Positions 8,964 to 18,786 are shown, counted from the first letter of the stretch. The stretch is 64,000 nt of DNA from an uncultured Paenibacillus sp. (GCA_937895345.1 CALAWP010000079.1:62001-126000); one strand, 5' to 3'. Program-made: numbers and translations. The notes: generated by a model not told the origin, from the letters alone.

Positions 8964-9650
8964 TCATTCAATTTTTCGTGCGCTGCCCATTATGACGAAG
9001 ACGACCGCATACAGCCACAGCACGCCGTTCACGAGCAAAAAAGGTCCGATGCTTTCTCCGAAAGCGATCCAGTCCAATCCTTTCGCCAGCCAATAGGTTG
9101 GAAACACGACCGCGAGCCGCCTCAACCCTTCGGGAAATATATCCACCGGCATCATAATTCCGCCAAGAATGGCAACCAGAAAGACGATAGGCATAAACAC
9201 GAGAAACGATATCTCCTTATTACGATAAAGGGAAATCCATGCCAACGCAACCGCAAGCGAGGCGGCGCTGAAGGAAATATACAGCAGCATCAGCCATGCA
9301 GGCTGGTACAGCTGCTGACCGTACAGCAAGCCGCCGATTACGACGACCGCGCATTGGACGACCATAATGCACAGATAGGCGAGCAAATTTTGGCTGATAT
9401 AACGAAGATGGCTGACGGGCGCCACCGCCAGCCGCTTAACGACGCCTTTGGCCCGGTCCTCCAGCATAATGGCGGCCAGGCGAATGGAGGCAAACAGAAT
9501 AAAAATGCCGAAGTATTGGTACCCGTACGGAAGAAAAGGCCACCCCTCCCCGCTGGGCAAAAAAATGCAGGCGATCGGAAACAGCGTCAAAAACAGCAGA
9601 TTTGCCCGGTTGCCGAAGCTTCGCTTCAACGCGAAATGAAAGATCGTCAA
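8964..9650 (-). CDS. ABC-2 type permease (LnrN-like)
   Basis: A 228-residue integral membrane protein with six predicted segments, of the ABC-2 export type. It follows a paralogous-role permease and an ATPase. Start is TTG at 9650, decided by AGGAGG 8 nt upstream; no ATG is near. Its stop overlaps the start region of the kinase. In B. subtilis the lnrLMN transporter removes linearmycins and related polyene-like lipophilic compounds under control of LnrJK; the same gene set here suggests a drug or lipid exporter, but the substrate is inferred. Confidence 0.8.
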   Translation of the reverse strand: MTIFHFALKRSFGNRANLLFLTLFPIACIFLPSGEGWPFLPYGYQYFGIFILFASIRLAAIMLEDRAKGVVKRLAVAPVSHLRYISQNLLAYLCIMVVQCAVVVIGGLLYGQQLYQPAWLMLLYISFSAASLAVALAWISLYRNKEISFLVFMPIVFLVAILGGIMMPVDIFPEGLRRLAVVFPTYWLAKGLDWIAFGESIGPFLLVNGVLWLYAVVFVIMGSARKIE

Positions 9651-10378
9651 GCCATCCGCCTCCTCCCGACAAGCAGCATCAACGCAAACAGCACAACGGT
9701 TACCGCCAGCAGCAGGTTGGCCTGAAACCAGGCTCCGCCCGAATTCGAACGGCTCATGTTCAGGACCGCCTCCACCGATAATGCTAGCGGATTGCCATAA
9801 GAGCCCATGAAGCGGAAGAAGGCGTTGTCGGGCATCGGAAAAAAGAGGCCGGCCAGCGTGACAAAGCTCACTCCGTACAACACGCTCAACCTCTCCGCCG
9901 TTTTGAAGCTTTTGACGGCAAATGTTATTATCAAGTATACGACGCTAGACAAAATCGACATCAGCGACAGAATATATATCGCCCACAGCCAATTTGTCCA
10001 AGCGACGCCAAGTACAAATTGCGTGTAAGCCATCAGGATAAGACCCATCAAGATCGAATACACGGTGCCGCACATCATGATCGAGAACGCGTACATCGTC
10101 CGATTGAACGGCAGCGCGAATATTCTTGCCCTGAACTCCGAAAAAAAGTCGGTCTGTATATAGGACATCACAATGGAACCTCCGAACAATTGAAAGGTAA
10201 GCACCATCGTAATCGCCGTTTGGTACAGGTACGGTTCGCCCGTTTCCGTCACGGCGCCCTTCAGGATGAAGGCAAAGACCGTCAGCAGCAAGATCGGCAT
10301 GGCCAGCAGGAGCAACAGCACGATATAGCTCCGAACCATTCTCAGCAGCGTGAAAGGAATCGTCGCCAGCACTCTCAT
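9647..10378 (-). CDS. ABC-2 type permease (LnrM-like)
   Basis: A 243-residue membrane protein with six hydrophobic segments (for example IVLLLLLAMPILLLTVFAF and the last, LLLAVTVVLFALMLLVGRRR). It should pair with the downstream permease and the ATPase to form one exporter. The ATG at 10378 overlaps the ATPase stop as ATGA and has GGAGGAGG just upstream, so the genes are translationally coupled. Confidence 0.8.
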   Translation of the reverse strand: MRVLATIPFTLLRMVRSYIVLLLLLAMPILLLTVFAFILKGAVTETGEPYLYQTAITMVLTFQLFGGSIVMSYIQTDFFSEFRARIFALPFNRTMYAFSIMMCGTVYSILMGLILMAYTQFVLGVAWTNWLWAIYILSLMSILSSVVYLIITFAVKSFKTAERLSVLYGVSFVTLAGLFFPMPDNAFFRFMGSYGNPLALSVEAVLNMSRSNSGGAWFQANLLLAVTVVLFALMLLVGRRRMA

Positions 10379-11325
10379 TGCTCCTCCTCCTTGTCGCGCA
10401 GCCGCTTGCCCGTCAACGTCAGGAAGACATCCTCCAGGTTCGGCTTGTCCTGCTGAATGCCCAGCACGCCCGTGTGAGCTTTGACAACCGATAAGATCCG
10501 GTCCAGATTGCCCGAGCCCGCGGCGGACACGACCGTAATCCGGCTTCCGGACAGGTCGGCTTTCTTGACGCCGGCGATGTTCAGCAGGCTGACGACAGGC
10601 ACCTTATCGGGATCGCTCACATCGATCCGCACCTTCTCCTCATGCTGGATTGTCTGAATCAGCTGCTCCGCCGTACCTTCCTTGATGACCTGGCCCTGAT
10701 CCATAATGACGACCCGGGAAGCGATCGCCTGTACTTCCTCCATATAATGGGTCGTATATAAAATCGACGTTCCGTTTTCTCTTAACCGCTTGACCGACTC
10801 CAGGATATGGATTCTGGACTGCGGATCGATGCCGACGGTCGGTTCATCCATAATGAGCAGCCGCGGCCGATGCGTGAGCGCGCAAGCGATATTGAGCCTG
10901 CGCTTCATCCCGCCGGAAAACTTGTTCGGCGTTTTGCCGGCATGCTCCTCCAGCCCGACAAAGGCGAGCGCCTCCTCCACCCTGTTTTTCTTCTCTTTTC
11001 CTTTGAGACCGTATACGCCGGCAAAAAACAGCAGGCTCTCCCGCGCCGTCAATTCTTCGAAAACGGTAATTTCCTGCGTTACCAGGCCCAGCTTTTCCTT
11101 ATTCGCATAAGAGAACGGATTGCCGGACGAGCCGAACAACGTCACCTTTCCCTGTTCGAACGGCTTCATGCCGGTCATCACTTGAATAAGCGTCGTTTTG
11201 CCGGCGCCGTTGGGCCCCAGCAAACCGACGATCTCCCCTTCGCCAATATCCAGATCGATATAATCCAGCGCCACTTGCGGGCCGTACCTTTTCAACACGC
11301 CCTGCATGGAAGCAATCGCCGTCAT
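10375..11325 (-). CDS. ABC transporter ATP-binding protein (LnrL-like)
   Basis: A 316-residue ATPase with Walker A GPNGAGKTT, signature FSGGMKRRLNIACAL, Walker B LLIMDEPTVGID and the H-loop YTTHYMEE. The C-terminal third is the accessory region of the DrrA/CcmA export group. First gene of the operon with the two permeases, kinase and regulator. ATG at 11325 is favoured: AAAGG lies 9 nt upstream, while an in-frame GTG at 11334 would overlap that site. Energises export of an unknown hydrophobic compound. Confidence 0.88.
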   Translation of the reverse strand: MTAIASMQGVLKRYGPQVALDYIDLDIGEGEIVGLLGPNGAGKTTLIQVMTGMKPFEQGKVTLFGSSGNPFSYANKEKLGLVTQEITVFEELTARESLLFFAGVYGLKGKEKKNRVEEALAFVGLEEHAGKTPNKFSGGMKRRLNIACALTHRPRLLIMDEPTVGIDPQSRIHILESVKRLRENGTSILYTTHYMEEVQAIASRVVIMDQGQVIKEGTAEQLIQTIQHEEKVRIDVSDPDKVPVVSLLNIAGVKKADLSGSRITVVSAAGSGNLDRILSVVKAHTGVLGIQQDKPNLEDVFLTLTGKRLRDKEEEQ

Positions 11326-11519
11326 GACGTTCACCCTTTCGCTTAGAATGATTTCAGTATGACGAATGCGGCGGGAGGGCAGTAGTTACATTTGTCACCA
11401 TTGTACGGGAATAACTGACGCTGGTTCATAACGGAGAACGGATATCGGACAATTGCGGCATTCGCGATGCGCCTGCAAGCCGGGCAGGCGGGTGCCCTAT
11501 CCCAAGCCCGCGCGCATGC

Positions 11520-11560
11520 TAAAAACAAACGGAGACCCTCCCGCATCGGGGACAGTCTCC
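11520..11560 (-). terminator. Terminator after the MFS pump gene
   Basis: GGAGAC (11531-11536) pairs with GTCTCC (11555-11560) with an inner GC stem; the minus strand continues GTTTGTTTTT. Confidence 0.75.
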
Positions 11561-11579
11561 GCCATTCCGTCATGAACCT

Positions 11580-12833
11580 CTAACCGGACGCTTCTTCCCG
11601 AACGGCCGGCATGCCGGCTTCGATCAGACGTTTGTTGCGGACAAAGAAAGCCGCCATACCGACGATCAGGAGTCCGGTTCCGACCAGCAGCCACTCGATC
11701 CGGACCGCATCCGCCAGCGGGCCGAAGATGAGCATGCCGATCGGCATCATGGATGTCGAGATCATCCCGAATACGCCGAATATCCGACCCAAGTAGTCCG
11801 CATCGACCTTTTCCTGCAGCAGGACGGTCGTCGGCGTATTAAAGACGGGCATAGCGACGCCGAACACGGCCATAAACGCCAGATACACCCAGAAGCTGGG
11901 AACGAGGCCGAGCGCAAGCGTGCAGACGCCCATGACAAGGCTGGCGATTGTCATCGTATGCACTTTGTTCCGGAAACCGCCCCAGGATGCAATAAGGCCT
12001 CCGCCCGCCATCATACCGACGGAGAACGCAATCTCAATGGCGGTCAGACTCCAATAATCGCCTCCGAAGCTGCGAGTCACTTGCAGCGGAGTCAGAAACG
12101 CCGCCGGCGCCATCAGCACGCAGAAAATAGCGAAAAACAGAAAGAAAGGCTTCAGGAAGTCATGACGGTTAATATACGTAAGACCCTGCTTGAAATCGTC
12201 CAAATAACCCGTCGTTTTTTGCTCGGACGCCTTTTGGTGCAGCGGTATTTTCAAAAAGAAAAACAACGTCAGAATCGCTGCCGCCGCGGTAACGACATCG
12301 ATAAAGAAAATGATTTCGATCGTCGCCACCGAAAGAAGCGAGGCGCTCACGATCGGCGCGACAAACATCATGAGCGCCTGAAGGCTTCCGTTAATGCCGT
12401 TAACCTTCGTCAGTTTGTCTTCCGGCACGATTTGCGGCAGAATCGCGCCTACGGCGGGCGTCTGGATCCCCGCGCCGAGCGCGCGAACGGCCGCGATGAC
12501 GAACAGCAGCCATACTTCGTCGTACCCCGCCAGGAAAGTGACGGCCAGAAGCAGCGTGACAGTCGCGATCATGGCGTCCGCAATCATAATGAGCTTCTTG
12601 CGATTGTACCGGTCCGCCCATACGCCGGCAAACGGCGACAGCAGGAAGGTCGGAATGAAGCCGCATATAATGAACAGCGTCATCATCAAGCCCGACTGCG
12701 TCGTCAGCGTAACGTACCACATAATGGCATACTGGACCAAAGCCGAGCCAAACAACGAAAGCGTTTGGCTGCTCAGGAAAAGAATAATATTTCGTTTCCA
12801 ATGCTTTTGCTTGTATTCTTCGGTTTGTGTCAT
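11580..12833 (-). CDS. MFS transporter, probable drug efflux pump
   Basis: A 417-residue protein with about 12 transmembrane segments. Motif A of the major facilitator superfamily is GVWADRYNRKKLI in the loop between segments 2 and 3. The N-terminus MTQTEEYKQKHWKRNIILFL and the general pattern are those of the Bacillota macrolide/multidrug (MefA or YfiS-like) group. The start at 12833 is the first Met before the first membrane segment, with GAAAGGG upstream; the frame is open further upstream over non-protein-like sequence. Substrate not determinable. Confidence 0.85.
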   Translation of the reverse strand: MTQTEEYKQKHWKRNIILFLSSQTLSLFGSALVQYAIMWYVTLTTQSGLMMTLFIICGFIPTFLLSPFAGVWADRYNRKKLIMIADAMIATVTLLLAVTFLAGYDEVWLLFVIAAVRALGAGIQTPAVGAILPQIVPEDKLTKVNGINGSLQALMMFVAPIVSASLLSVATIEIIFFIDVVTAAAAILTLFFFLKIPLHQKASEQKTTGYLDDFKQGLTYINRHDFLKPFFLFFAIFCVLMAPAAFLTPLQVTRSFGGDYWSLTAIEIAFSVGMMAGGGLIASWGGFRNKVHTMTIASLVMGVCTLALGLVPSFWVYLAFMAVFGVAMPVFNTPTTVLLQEKVDADYLGRIFGVFGMISTSMMPIGMLIFGPLADAVRIEWLLVGTGLLIVGMAAFFVRNKRLIEAGMPAVREEASG

Positions 12834-12945
12834 CGTTCTCTCAAACCCTTTCTGCCGACGCAACTCTATTGGGGATAGATTTATTCTACTATAGAGTATG
12901 ACCTTGTTAGAGAAGACTTTAAACAGAACCGGCGTTGCAGCGCGG

Positions 12946-13434
12946 TCAGCTTTCGTCGGCGCTCGGGCCGTAGACGCCCGGCACGGGGACATCAAGCAGA
13001 CGAAGGTAAACCGTTATTTGCCCCCGGTGATGGTACCAATGGTTGAATAATAATGTGCGGGCCATTTCGTAACGGGACGCTTCCATTGCCGGCGCGCCTT
13101 CGACCGTGAGCGTGAAAGTCTCCGCAAGGCCCGCTTCTCCCCAAGAGCGAAGCTTGCTTTCGGCGACCGCCGCATGGGTCTCGAACGCCTCGAGAATCTC
13201 GTTCACCGTGGCCGCCTCCGGCAGCGGAACGTCCGGCAGCTCGCGGGACGGCGCATCCAGCAGCTCGGCCAGCGCACCGGGCAGCCATGCCATATGCAAA
13301 GCCAGCTGGCCCAGGGACATCGATTTGTCATGCGGCCTCCAGGACAGGCTGCGCTCCGGCACCCGCTCCAGCACCTTTCTTGTCGATTCCGCCTCCCTCC
13401 TCAGCTCGGCCGTCAACCGTTCCGTTATATTCAT
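12946..13434 (-). CDS. DinB/YfiT-fold protein, copy 1
   Basis: A 162-residue four-helix-bundle protein of the DinB-like superfamily. Candidate metal ligands are His in ALHMAWLPG and the pair in NHWYHHRGQI. Members include DNA-damage-induced DinB and bacillithiol or mycothiol transferases; here the reaction is unknown. The ATG has AGGAGGA 6 nt upstream. A second, divergent paralogue follows upstream (13760-14263). Confidence 0.8.
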   Translation of the reverse strand: MNITERLTAELRREAESTRKVLERVPERSLSWRPHDKSMSLGQLALHMAWLPGALAELLDAPSRELPDVPLPEAATVNEILEAFETHAAVAESKLRSWGEAGLAETFTLTVEGAPAMEASRYEMARTLLFNHWYHHRGQITVYLRLLDVPVPGVYGPSADES

Positions 13435-13551
13435 AAGTATTCCTCCTCCATCTCCTTTCGAACTATGCTCACTTTACCATAGGAAGAGACGGCGCATTTC
13501 TTATTGATTGCTGCTTGTGAAAAGTCACTGAACCTTTCGAGAGACCGGGAA

Positions 13552-13600
13552 CAAAAAAAGGCCGGGATCAGGAGCATTATCTCATCCTGTCTCGACCTTT
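13552..13600 (-). terminator. Terminator after DinB-fold copy 2
   Basis: AAGGCCGGGATCAGGA pairs imperfectly with TCCTGTCTCGACCTT around a 10-nt loop, with T7 on the minus strand. It is followed on the plus side only by a short repeat and spacer DNA. Confidence 0.6.
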
Positions 13601-13658
13601 GAGCTTGCAATGGTTCCATCCGGCATCAGCGTGCCGCTTCTTGAGGGCCTGGCTTTTT

Positions 13659-13743
13659 CTGCCGGGCATGCCCCGTATCTCGGGGGGCAACAACGTTTTC
13701 TGCCGGGCATGCAACGCTCTTCTGCCGGGCATGCAACGCTCTT
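13659..13743. repeat. Short direct repeats CTGCCGGGCATGCAACGCTCTT
   Basis: The word CTGCCGGGCATG occurs at 13659, 13700 and 13722; the last two full copies are spaced 22 bp. It includes GCATGC. Function unknown; no gene is seen in 13601-13759. Confidence 0.7.
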
Positions 13744-13759
13744 GCGTTCAACGCACACG

Positions 13760-14263
13760 TCAGCCTTTCGACGCACGCATCGCCGCGGTCTCTTCCTCGT
13801 TCGGCCCGTACACTCCAGGAGGCACGACGCCCGCCTGACGCATCAGAATCGTCATTTGGCCGCGGTGATGGATTTGATGGCGTACGACCAGATTCAGCAC
13901 ACCGCCGAACGTCGTGTCGATAAATCCGAACAGCAAATGCTTCTCCGGCAGCTTCTCATCCGGCCATTGCTCCTTCAGCGCCTTCACGGCGGCCTCGCTC
14001 ATGGCGCGGTAGCTCGCGGCAATGTCCGAAGCGCTCGCCGGCGTCGGCGTCTTGTATTCCGGCCCGTCGATCCGAAGTCCCGCCGATCCGAGCATGGCGC
14101 CGATGCTGCCGACCAGATGCCAGGCCAAGTCCCCCAGCGTTCTCGCCTGGGCTTCCGATACGGCCTGCTTCAACGATTCGTCCGTCAGCGCACCCAGCAC
14201 CTTCTCCGTCAACGCCGCCTCGACCGTCCAGTCCGCCGCAAATTGTTCAATCGTACTGTACAT
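13760..14263 (-). CDS. DinB/YfiT-fold protein, copy 2
   Basis: A 167-residue DinB-superfamily protein. The triad candidates are His in DLAWHLVGS and the two in RHQIHHRGQMTI. It shares with copy 1 the C-terminal signature VPPGVYGPNEEE (VPVPGVYGPSADE in copy 1), so the two probably arose by duplication. Function not known; a thiol-dependent transferase or damage-response role is typical of the fold. The ATG has AAAGGAG 7 nt upstream. Divergent to the SDR gene. Confidence 0.8.
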   Translation of the reverse strand: MYSTIEQFAADWTVEAALTEKVLGALTDESLKQAVSEAQARTLGDLAWHLVGSIGAMLGSAGLRIDGPEYKTPTPASASDIAASYRAMSEAAVKALKEQWPDEKLPEKHLLFGFIDTTFGGVLNLVVRHQIHHRGQMTILMRQAGVVPPGVYGPNEEETAAMRASKG

Positions 14264-14420
14264 GCACCATCGCTCCTTTCAACAAAAGAATACCATTACC
14301 CGCACGGCCTCCGCAATCAGACATGAATATAGGCGAATCACCTCCGCCCGGTTCCGGGCATATCGTAAAAGGAAACCGCCCCTTATCGGGCGCATCATGT
14401 ATCCCCAAGGGGGAACGAGC

Positions 14421-15311
14421 ATGCAAGAGATTTATGGAAACTATACGAAATGCGAGGAAGTTCCGATCTTTTACCCGCCTCAGCGCCAGCCGCAGCAGCC
14501 GGGCATCGAGTCGATCATGGTTCCGAAGCCGGTATCCGAACGGCCTTCCTATAAAGGCTCCGGCAAGCTTGCGGGCAAGTCGGCGATCATTACCGGCGGA
14601 GACAGCGGCATCGGAAGAGCGGCCGCCTATGCCTTCGCCAAAGAAGGGGCCGATGTCGCCATCGTGTATTACAACGAGCACGGCGATGCCGAGCAAACCC
14701 GAAACCGGGTGGAGCAGCTCGGACGGCGGTGTCTGGCGATCGCCGGGGACGTCGGCGACGAAGCTTTCTGCCGCTCGGCCGTGGAGCAAACCGTTCGCGG
14801 GCTCGGACGTCTCGACGTGCTGGTCAATAACGCGGCGGTCCAATTTTATCAACCCGGCATTGAACACATTACCCGCGAGCAGCTCGAGCTGACGTTTCGG
14901 ACGAACATTTTTTCCATGTTTTATATGGTGAAAGCGGCTCTCCCCTATTTGAAGCCCGGCAGCGCGATTGTCAATACGAGCTCGGAAACCGCCACGAGAG
15001 GATATACCCACCTGATCGACTATTCGGCGACGAAAGGCGCCATTTCGACCTTTACCCGCTCGTTGGCCTTATCGCTGGCCGACCGCGGCATCCGCGTCAA
15101 CGCCGTCGCGCCGGGCTCCACATGGACGCCGCTGATCCCGGCATCGCTGCCTCCGGAATTGTATATGTCCTTCGGCTACGACACGCCGTTGAAGCGGAGC
15201 GCGGAGCCTGCCGAAATGGCGCCGGCTTACGTCTATTTGGCGTCGGACGACTCTTCCTACGTTACGGGCCAAGTCATTCATGTGAACGGCGGCTCGTATT
15301 TCGGCTCTTAG
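14421..15311 (+). CDS. SDR-family oxidoreductase, general-stress type (YhxC/YhdF-like)
   Basis: A 296-residue short-chain dehydrogenase. The NAD(P) motif is GGDSGIGRAAA (about 55-65), then NNAAVQF, the catalytic Ser in VNTSSETA and YSATKGA for Tyr and Lys. The 45-residue N-terminal extension rich in Pro and Gln (YPPQRQPQQPG) is typical of the Bacillus stress-induced group. It probably reduces or oxidises a small carbonyl with NADP(H). Start at 14421 is set by AAGGGGG 7 nt upstream. Ends at a strong terminator. Confidence 0.87.
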   Translation: MQEIYGNYTKCEEVPIFYPPQRQPQQPGIESIMVPKPVSERPSYKGSGKLAGKSAIITGGDSGIGRAAAYAFAKEGADVAIVYYNEHGDAEQTRNRVEQLGRRCLAIAGDVGDEAFCRSAVEQTVRGLGRLDVLVNNAAVQFYQPGIEHITREQLELTFRTNIFSMFYMVKAALPYLKPGSAIVNTSSETATRGYTHLIDYSATKGAISTFTRSLALSLADRGIRVNAVAPGSTWTPLIPASLPPELYMSFGYDTPLKRSAEPAEMAPAYVYLASDDSSYVTGQVIHVNGGSYFGS

Positions 15312-15394
15312 ACTTGGGCCTTGATCTAGGCCATGGCAGCCTCCCCATCTGCGTCCGTCTGGCTTCAGCCCGCCATTCGACCGCCAAACGCCAA

Positions 15395-15450
15395 AGGCCG
15401 GGTGCGGGAGCCTCGACAGACTCCCGACCCGGCCTCTATTTTCTATTTAT
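15395..15450 (+). terminator. Strong terminator after the SDR gene
   Basis: AGGCCGGGTGCGGGAG pairs with CTCCCGACCCGGCCT (one bulge), followed by CTATTTTCTATTTATT. The rest of 15451-15621, between two convergent genes, shows only an inverted repeat (15515-15522 with 15552-15559) without a T-tract. Confidence 0.85.
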
Positions 15451-15621
15451 AACATGCGATTTCCTCATGCCTCTTCATTCGTGCGATACTCCGGTTCATC
15501 TTATATAGCCGGGCGTCCGCTTCTTGCCGTCCCGCTATCCGAACCCTTAGAAAGCGGACGGCGGCGGCGCCGGACATAACCGGCGGTTCCAAATCCTGCG
15601 CGGCAAGGCCGATCCTCCGCC

Positions 15622-18600
15622 TTATTTCCCTTGCAGGCTGAACCGGAACCGGTAGGCCCGATTGGCCGGAATCTCAAATTCCGGATGCACCCGGGCGCCC
15701 CAGCTGTCGTCGCCGCCGACGCCCATTTGACGGTCCATAATACGGACGACCGTCTTGTCGCTGACCGGCAGCTTGTACGGATGGTCATGCGCCTCCAGCT
15801 CCTCGGGCGTATAAGGCAGCGCGTTCAGTTCCAGCTTCGGCAGCCCTTGAATAAACAAGCCTCTGCCCGACTCGTCTCCGACGAACGCATGCCGAACTTC
15901 CGTCTTGTTGCCGCATTCCTGCGGACGCAAGTACGGTACGAACTGATCCCGCACCTTGCCTTCGAACGCGCCGAGCCTTGCGCCCTTCTGCCGGTCTGCG
16001 TACGAATCGTGCGGTCCTTTGCCGTACCAGGAAACCGTATCGAACGAACCCGCCATTTCCAGCATAACGCCGATCTCCGGAATTTCCGGCAGCCCTTCGG
16101 AAGGTGACAGCAGCATATCGAGCTCGACGCGGCCGTCCGCATGCACCTCGTAACCGATCGTGCAGGACGACTGACCGGCCGACGGCAGCCGATATTCAGC
16201 CGTTACCTTCACGAGACCGGCATGCTCCTCGCAGCTCAGGCTGACGAGACGGCGCAGCTTGCCTGCCTCCCGCCATGGCGCGCAGCGCTCATGATGCTTG
16301 TTGCCCCTGTCGTTGTCCGTATAAGCGCGCCAGAAGTTCGGCACCAGCGGCGAAGCAAGCAGCTCCAGACCGTTGCGGCTCCAGGATGCCAGATCGCCGG
16401 TTTGCTCGCTCCAGGCCAGCTTGAACGATTCTCCGCTTACTGCAAGCAAGCCGGATTCCCGTTCAAGCTTCAGACCGCCCGACAATCCAATCAGCGAAAA
16501 GCGCGGCGCGCCGGAGGCGGCAACGGGAACGATAAATTGCCCGAACGCGACCTCATGCCCGCGGCTTGCCCAAGCGGCGTCTTCCTTCAAGACGGCGCGC
16601 AGCGTCACCACGTATTCCTCGCCAGGCGCGGCGCTTTCCGGCATCGCAAACGGAATGTTGACGATGGCGGAGGCTCCCGGAGCAGCTTCCGCGCTCCACT
16701 CTCCTTGCTCCACGGTCACGCCGTTGCGCGCTACCTCCCACAGAAGCGTGTACGGCTCGAGCGACAAGAACAGCTGCTTGTTCTTCACGACAAACGTTTG
16801 CTTGCTCCAGTCGTCCAGCGCAAACTCGATGTTCTGATAGCAGCGCTTCACTTCGTACAGCTTCGGCGATACGGTCCGGTCGGCGAAGATGAGCCCGTTG
16901 CCGCAGAAATTGCCGTCATGCGGCGATTCTCCGAAATCTCCGCCGTACGCCATATATTCCGTGCCGTCTTCGGTTTTCGTCCAGATCGCCTGGTCGATCC
17001 AGTCCCAAATAAATCCGCCTTGCAGCACCGGATAACGGTCGAACAGCTCCCAGTAGAGATGCAGGCCGCCGCAGGAATTGCCCATCGCATGGCTGTATTC
17101 GCACAGGATGAACGGCTTTTGCGGATTCGACTTCGCATACGCCTCCACGCCGGCGGGACGGGTATACATTTGAGATTCGACATCGGATGCCGCCTCGCTC
17201 TCCCGCCAATGGAACACGCCCTCGTAATGAACGATGCGCGAAGGATCCTGCTCCTTGAAATAATCGTACATTTTAATAAAATTGTCGCCGCCGAACGATT
17301 CGTTTCCGAGCGACCACATCAGAATGCTCGGATGGTTTTTGTCACGCTCGAACATGGAGCGGCAGCGGTCCAGCACGTTGTCCGTCCATTCGGGCCGGCT
17401 GCCCGGGAGCGTATCGCCCAGCTCCTTCTGGGCGTATTGCCACAAGCCGTGCGTCTCCAGATTCGTTTCGTCGATGACGTACAAGCCGTACTCGTCGCAC
17501 AAGTCGTACCAAAGCGGATGGTTCGGATAATGCGACGTGCGGACCGCGTTGATATTGTGGGTTTTCATCAGCAGCACGTCCGTCAGCATATCTTCCGCGC
17601 TTACGGATCTTCCCGAATGGCAGGAGAACTCGTGGCGGTTGACCCCTTTGAACAAAATCCGCTGGCCGTTAATTTTCATCAAGCCGTCCTTGATTTCAAA
17701 CTTGCGGAAGCCGACCTTGCTGCCGGCCGTCTCCAGCAGTTTGCCTGCTTCGTCGGACAGTTTCAGGACGAACTTGTACAAATTAGGCTCCTCGGCGCTC
17801 CATTTCAGCGGATTGTCGACCTTCGAAGCAAGCTGCACGCGGCCTTCGCCCTTTCCGCTCAAGTCTATTTCACCGCGCATTTCCGTTCCGGCGACGGGCT
17901 GTCCGTCTTTATCGTACAAGGTTGCTTCAACGAGAAGCTTGCCATCTGCCGCAAGCTCGTAATTCAACAGCTTGACGTCGACCGCAAGCGCCGCGTCCCG
18001 GTATTCGTCGTCGAGGTCGGCATGAACGCGGAAATCGTAAATATGAAGCTTCGGCTTCGCATACAGGAACACGTCGCGGAAAATGCCGCTCATCCGCCAG
18101 AAATCCTGGTCTTCGAGCCAGCTCGCGTCGCACCAGCGGTATACTTCCACCGCAAGCTTATTCTCCCCTTCGCGCAAATACGGTGTCAGATCGAATTCGG
18201 CCGGCGTGAACGTATCCTCGCTGTAGCCGACCAATTCTCCGTTCAGCCATACGTAAAAGGCCGACTCCACGCCCTGGAAGCTGATGAACACGGGCTCGCC
18301 CGCCCAATCCTTCGGCACTTCGAACGTGCGGACGTAAGAGCCGACCGGATTGTAAGCCGTCGGCGCAAACGGCGGACGAAGGTCGCCTTGCTCGACCCAT
18401 GGATACGTAATATTCGTATATTGCGGATAGTCGTAGCCTTGCAGCTGCCAATGCCCGGGCACCGCAATTTCCTTCCAATCGGAGCAATCGTAGTCCAGGC
18501 GATAGAAATCTTGAATCCGGCTGTCCGGATTCGGCGCAAAGGAAAACTTCCATTGGCCGTTCAGCGACCGCACGCGGCGGGAGACGTTCCGCTCGCCGCG

Positions 18601-18735
18601 CAGCGCCTCCTCGACGGTATCGTACGGCGTAAAAGCGGTATGCGCTTCCATCCGGTTCAGTTGAAATATTTCGGGATTGTTGTTCCATTCGGGATACCCG
18701 TTCGCAGGCGGGGTATACGCCAGTTTCGTTCTCAT
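15622..18735 (-). CDS. lacZ: Beta-galactosidase, glycoside hydrolase family 2 (LacZ)
   Basis: A 1037-residue LacZ-length enzyme. Domain order is jelly-roll sugar-binding (GQWKFSFAPNP, GHWQLQGYDYPQYTNITYPW), immunoglobulin-like, then the TIM barrel with the acid/base Glu in LMWSLGNESFGG (about residue 478) and the nucleophile Glu in ILCEYSHAMGNS (about 546), and the C-terminal beta-galactosidase small-chain domain (VPNFWRAYTDNDRGN). It hydrolyses terminal beta-galactosides in the cytoplasm; no signal peptide. The start MRTKLAYTPP at 18735 has AGAGG about 10 nt upstream; an ATG at 18786 has none. Divergent to an AraC regulator that probably controls it. Confidence 0.93.
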   Translation of the reverse strand: MRTKLAYTPPANGYPEWNNNPEIFQLNRMEAHTAFTPYDTVEEALRGERNVSRRVRSLNGQWKFSFAPNPDSRIQDFYRLDYDCSDWKEIAVPGHWQLQGYDYPQYTNITYPWVEQGDLRPPFAPTAYNPVGSYVRTFEVPKDWAGEPVFISFQGVESAFYVWLNGELVGYSEDTFTPAEFDLTPYLREGENKLAVEVYRWCDASWLEDQDFWRMSGIFRDVFLYAKPKLHIYDFRVHADLDDEYRDAALAVDVKLLNYELAADGKLLVEATLYDKDGQPVAGTEMRGEIDLSGKGEGRVQLASKVDNPLKWSAEEPNLYKFVLKLSDEAGKLLETAGSKVGFRKFEIKDGLMKINGQRILFKGVNRHEFSCHSGRSVSAEDMLTDVLLMKTHNINAVRTSHYPNHPLWYDLCDEYGLYVIDETNLETHGLWQYAQKELGDTLPGSRPEWTDNVLDRCRSMFERDKNHPSILMWSLGNESFGGDNFIKMYDYFKEQDPSRIVHYEGVFHWRESEAASDVESQMYTRPAGVEAYAKSNPQKPFILCEYSHAMGNSCGGLHLYWELFDRYPVLQGGFIWDWIDQAIWTKTEDGTEYMAYGGDFGESPHDGNFCGNGLIFADRTVSPKLYEVKRCYQNIEFALDDWSKQTFVVKNKQLFLSLEPYTLLWEVARNGVTVEQGEWSAEAAPGASAIVNIPFAMPESAAPGEEYVVTLRAVLKEDAAWASRGHEVAFGQFIVPVAASGAPRFSLIGLSGGLKLERESGLLAVSGESFKLAWSEQTGDLASWSRNGLELLASPLVPNFWRAYTDNDRGNKHHERCAPWREAGKLRRLVSLSCEEHAGLVKVTAEYRLPSAGQSSCTIGYEVHADGRVELDMLLSPSEGLPEIPEIGVMLEMAGSFDTVSWYGKGPHDSYADRQKGARLGAFEGKVRDQFVPYLRPQECGNKTEVRHAFVGDESGRGLFIQGLPKLELNALPYTPEELEAHDHPYKLPVSDKTVVRIMDRQMGVGGDDSWGARVHPEFEIPANRAYRFRFSLQGK

Positions 18736-18786
18736 TCGCTCGCAGCCTCTTTTCCTGGTCAATAGTAGTGGATTAACGATATTCAT

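Noticed and set aside
15501..15600. Terminator for lacZ
   Set aside because: An inverted repeat exists (15515-15522 with 15552-15559) but without a T-tract on the minus strand.
16141..18765. 874-codon frame antisense to lacZ
   Set aside because: Mirror of a GC-rich gene; no ribosome site and no family pattern, whereas lacZ motifs are complete.
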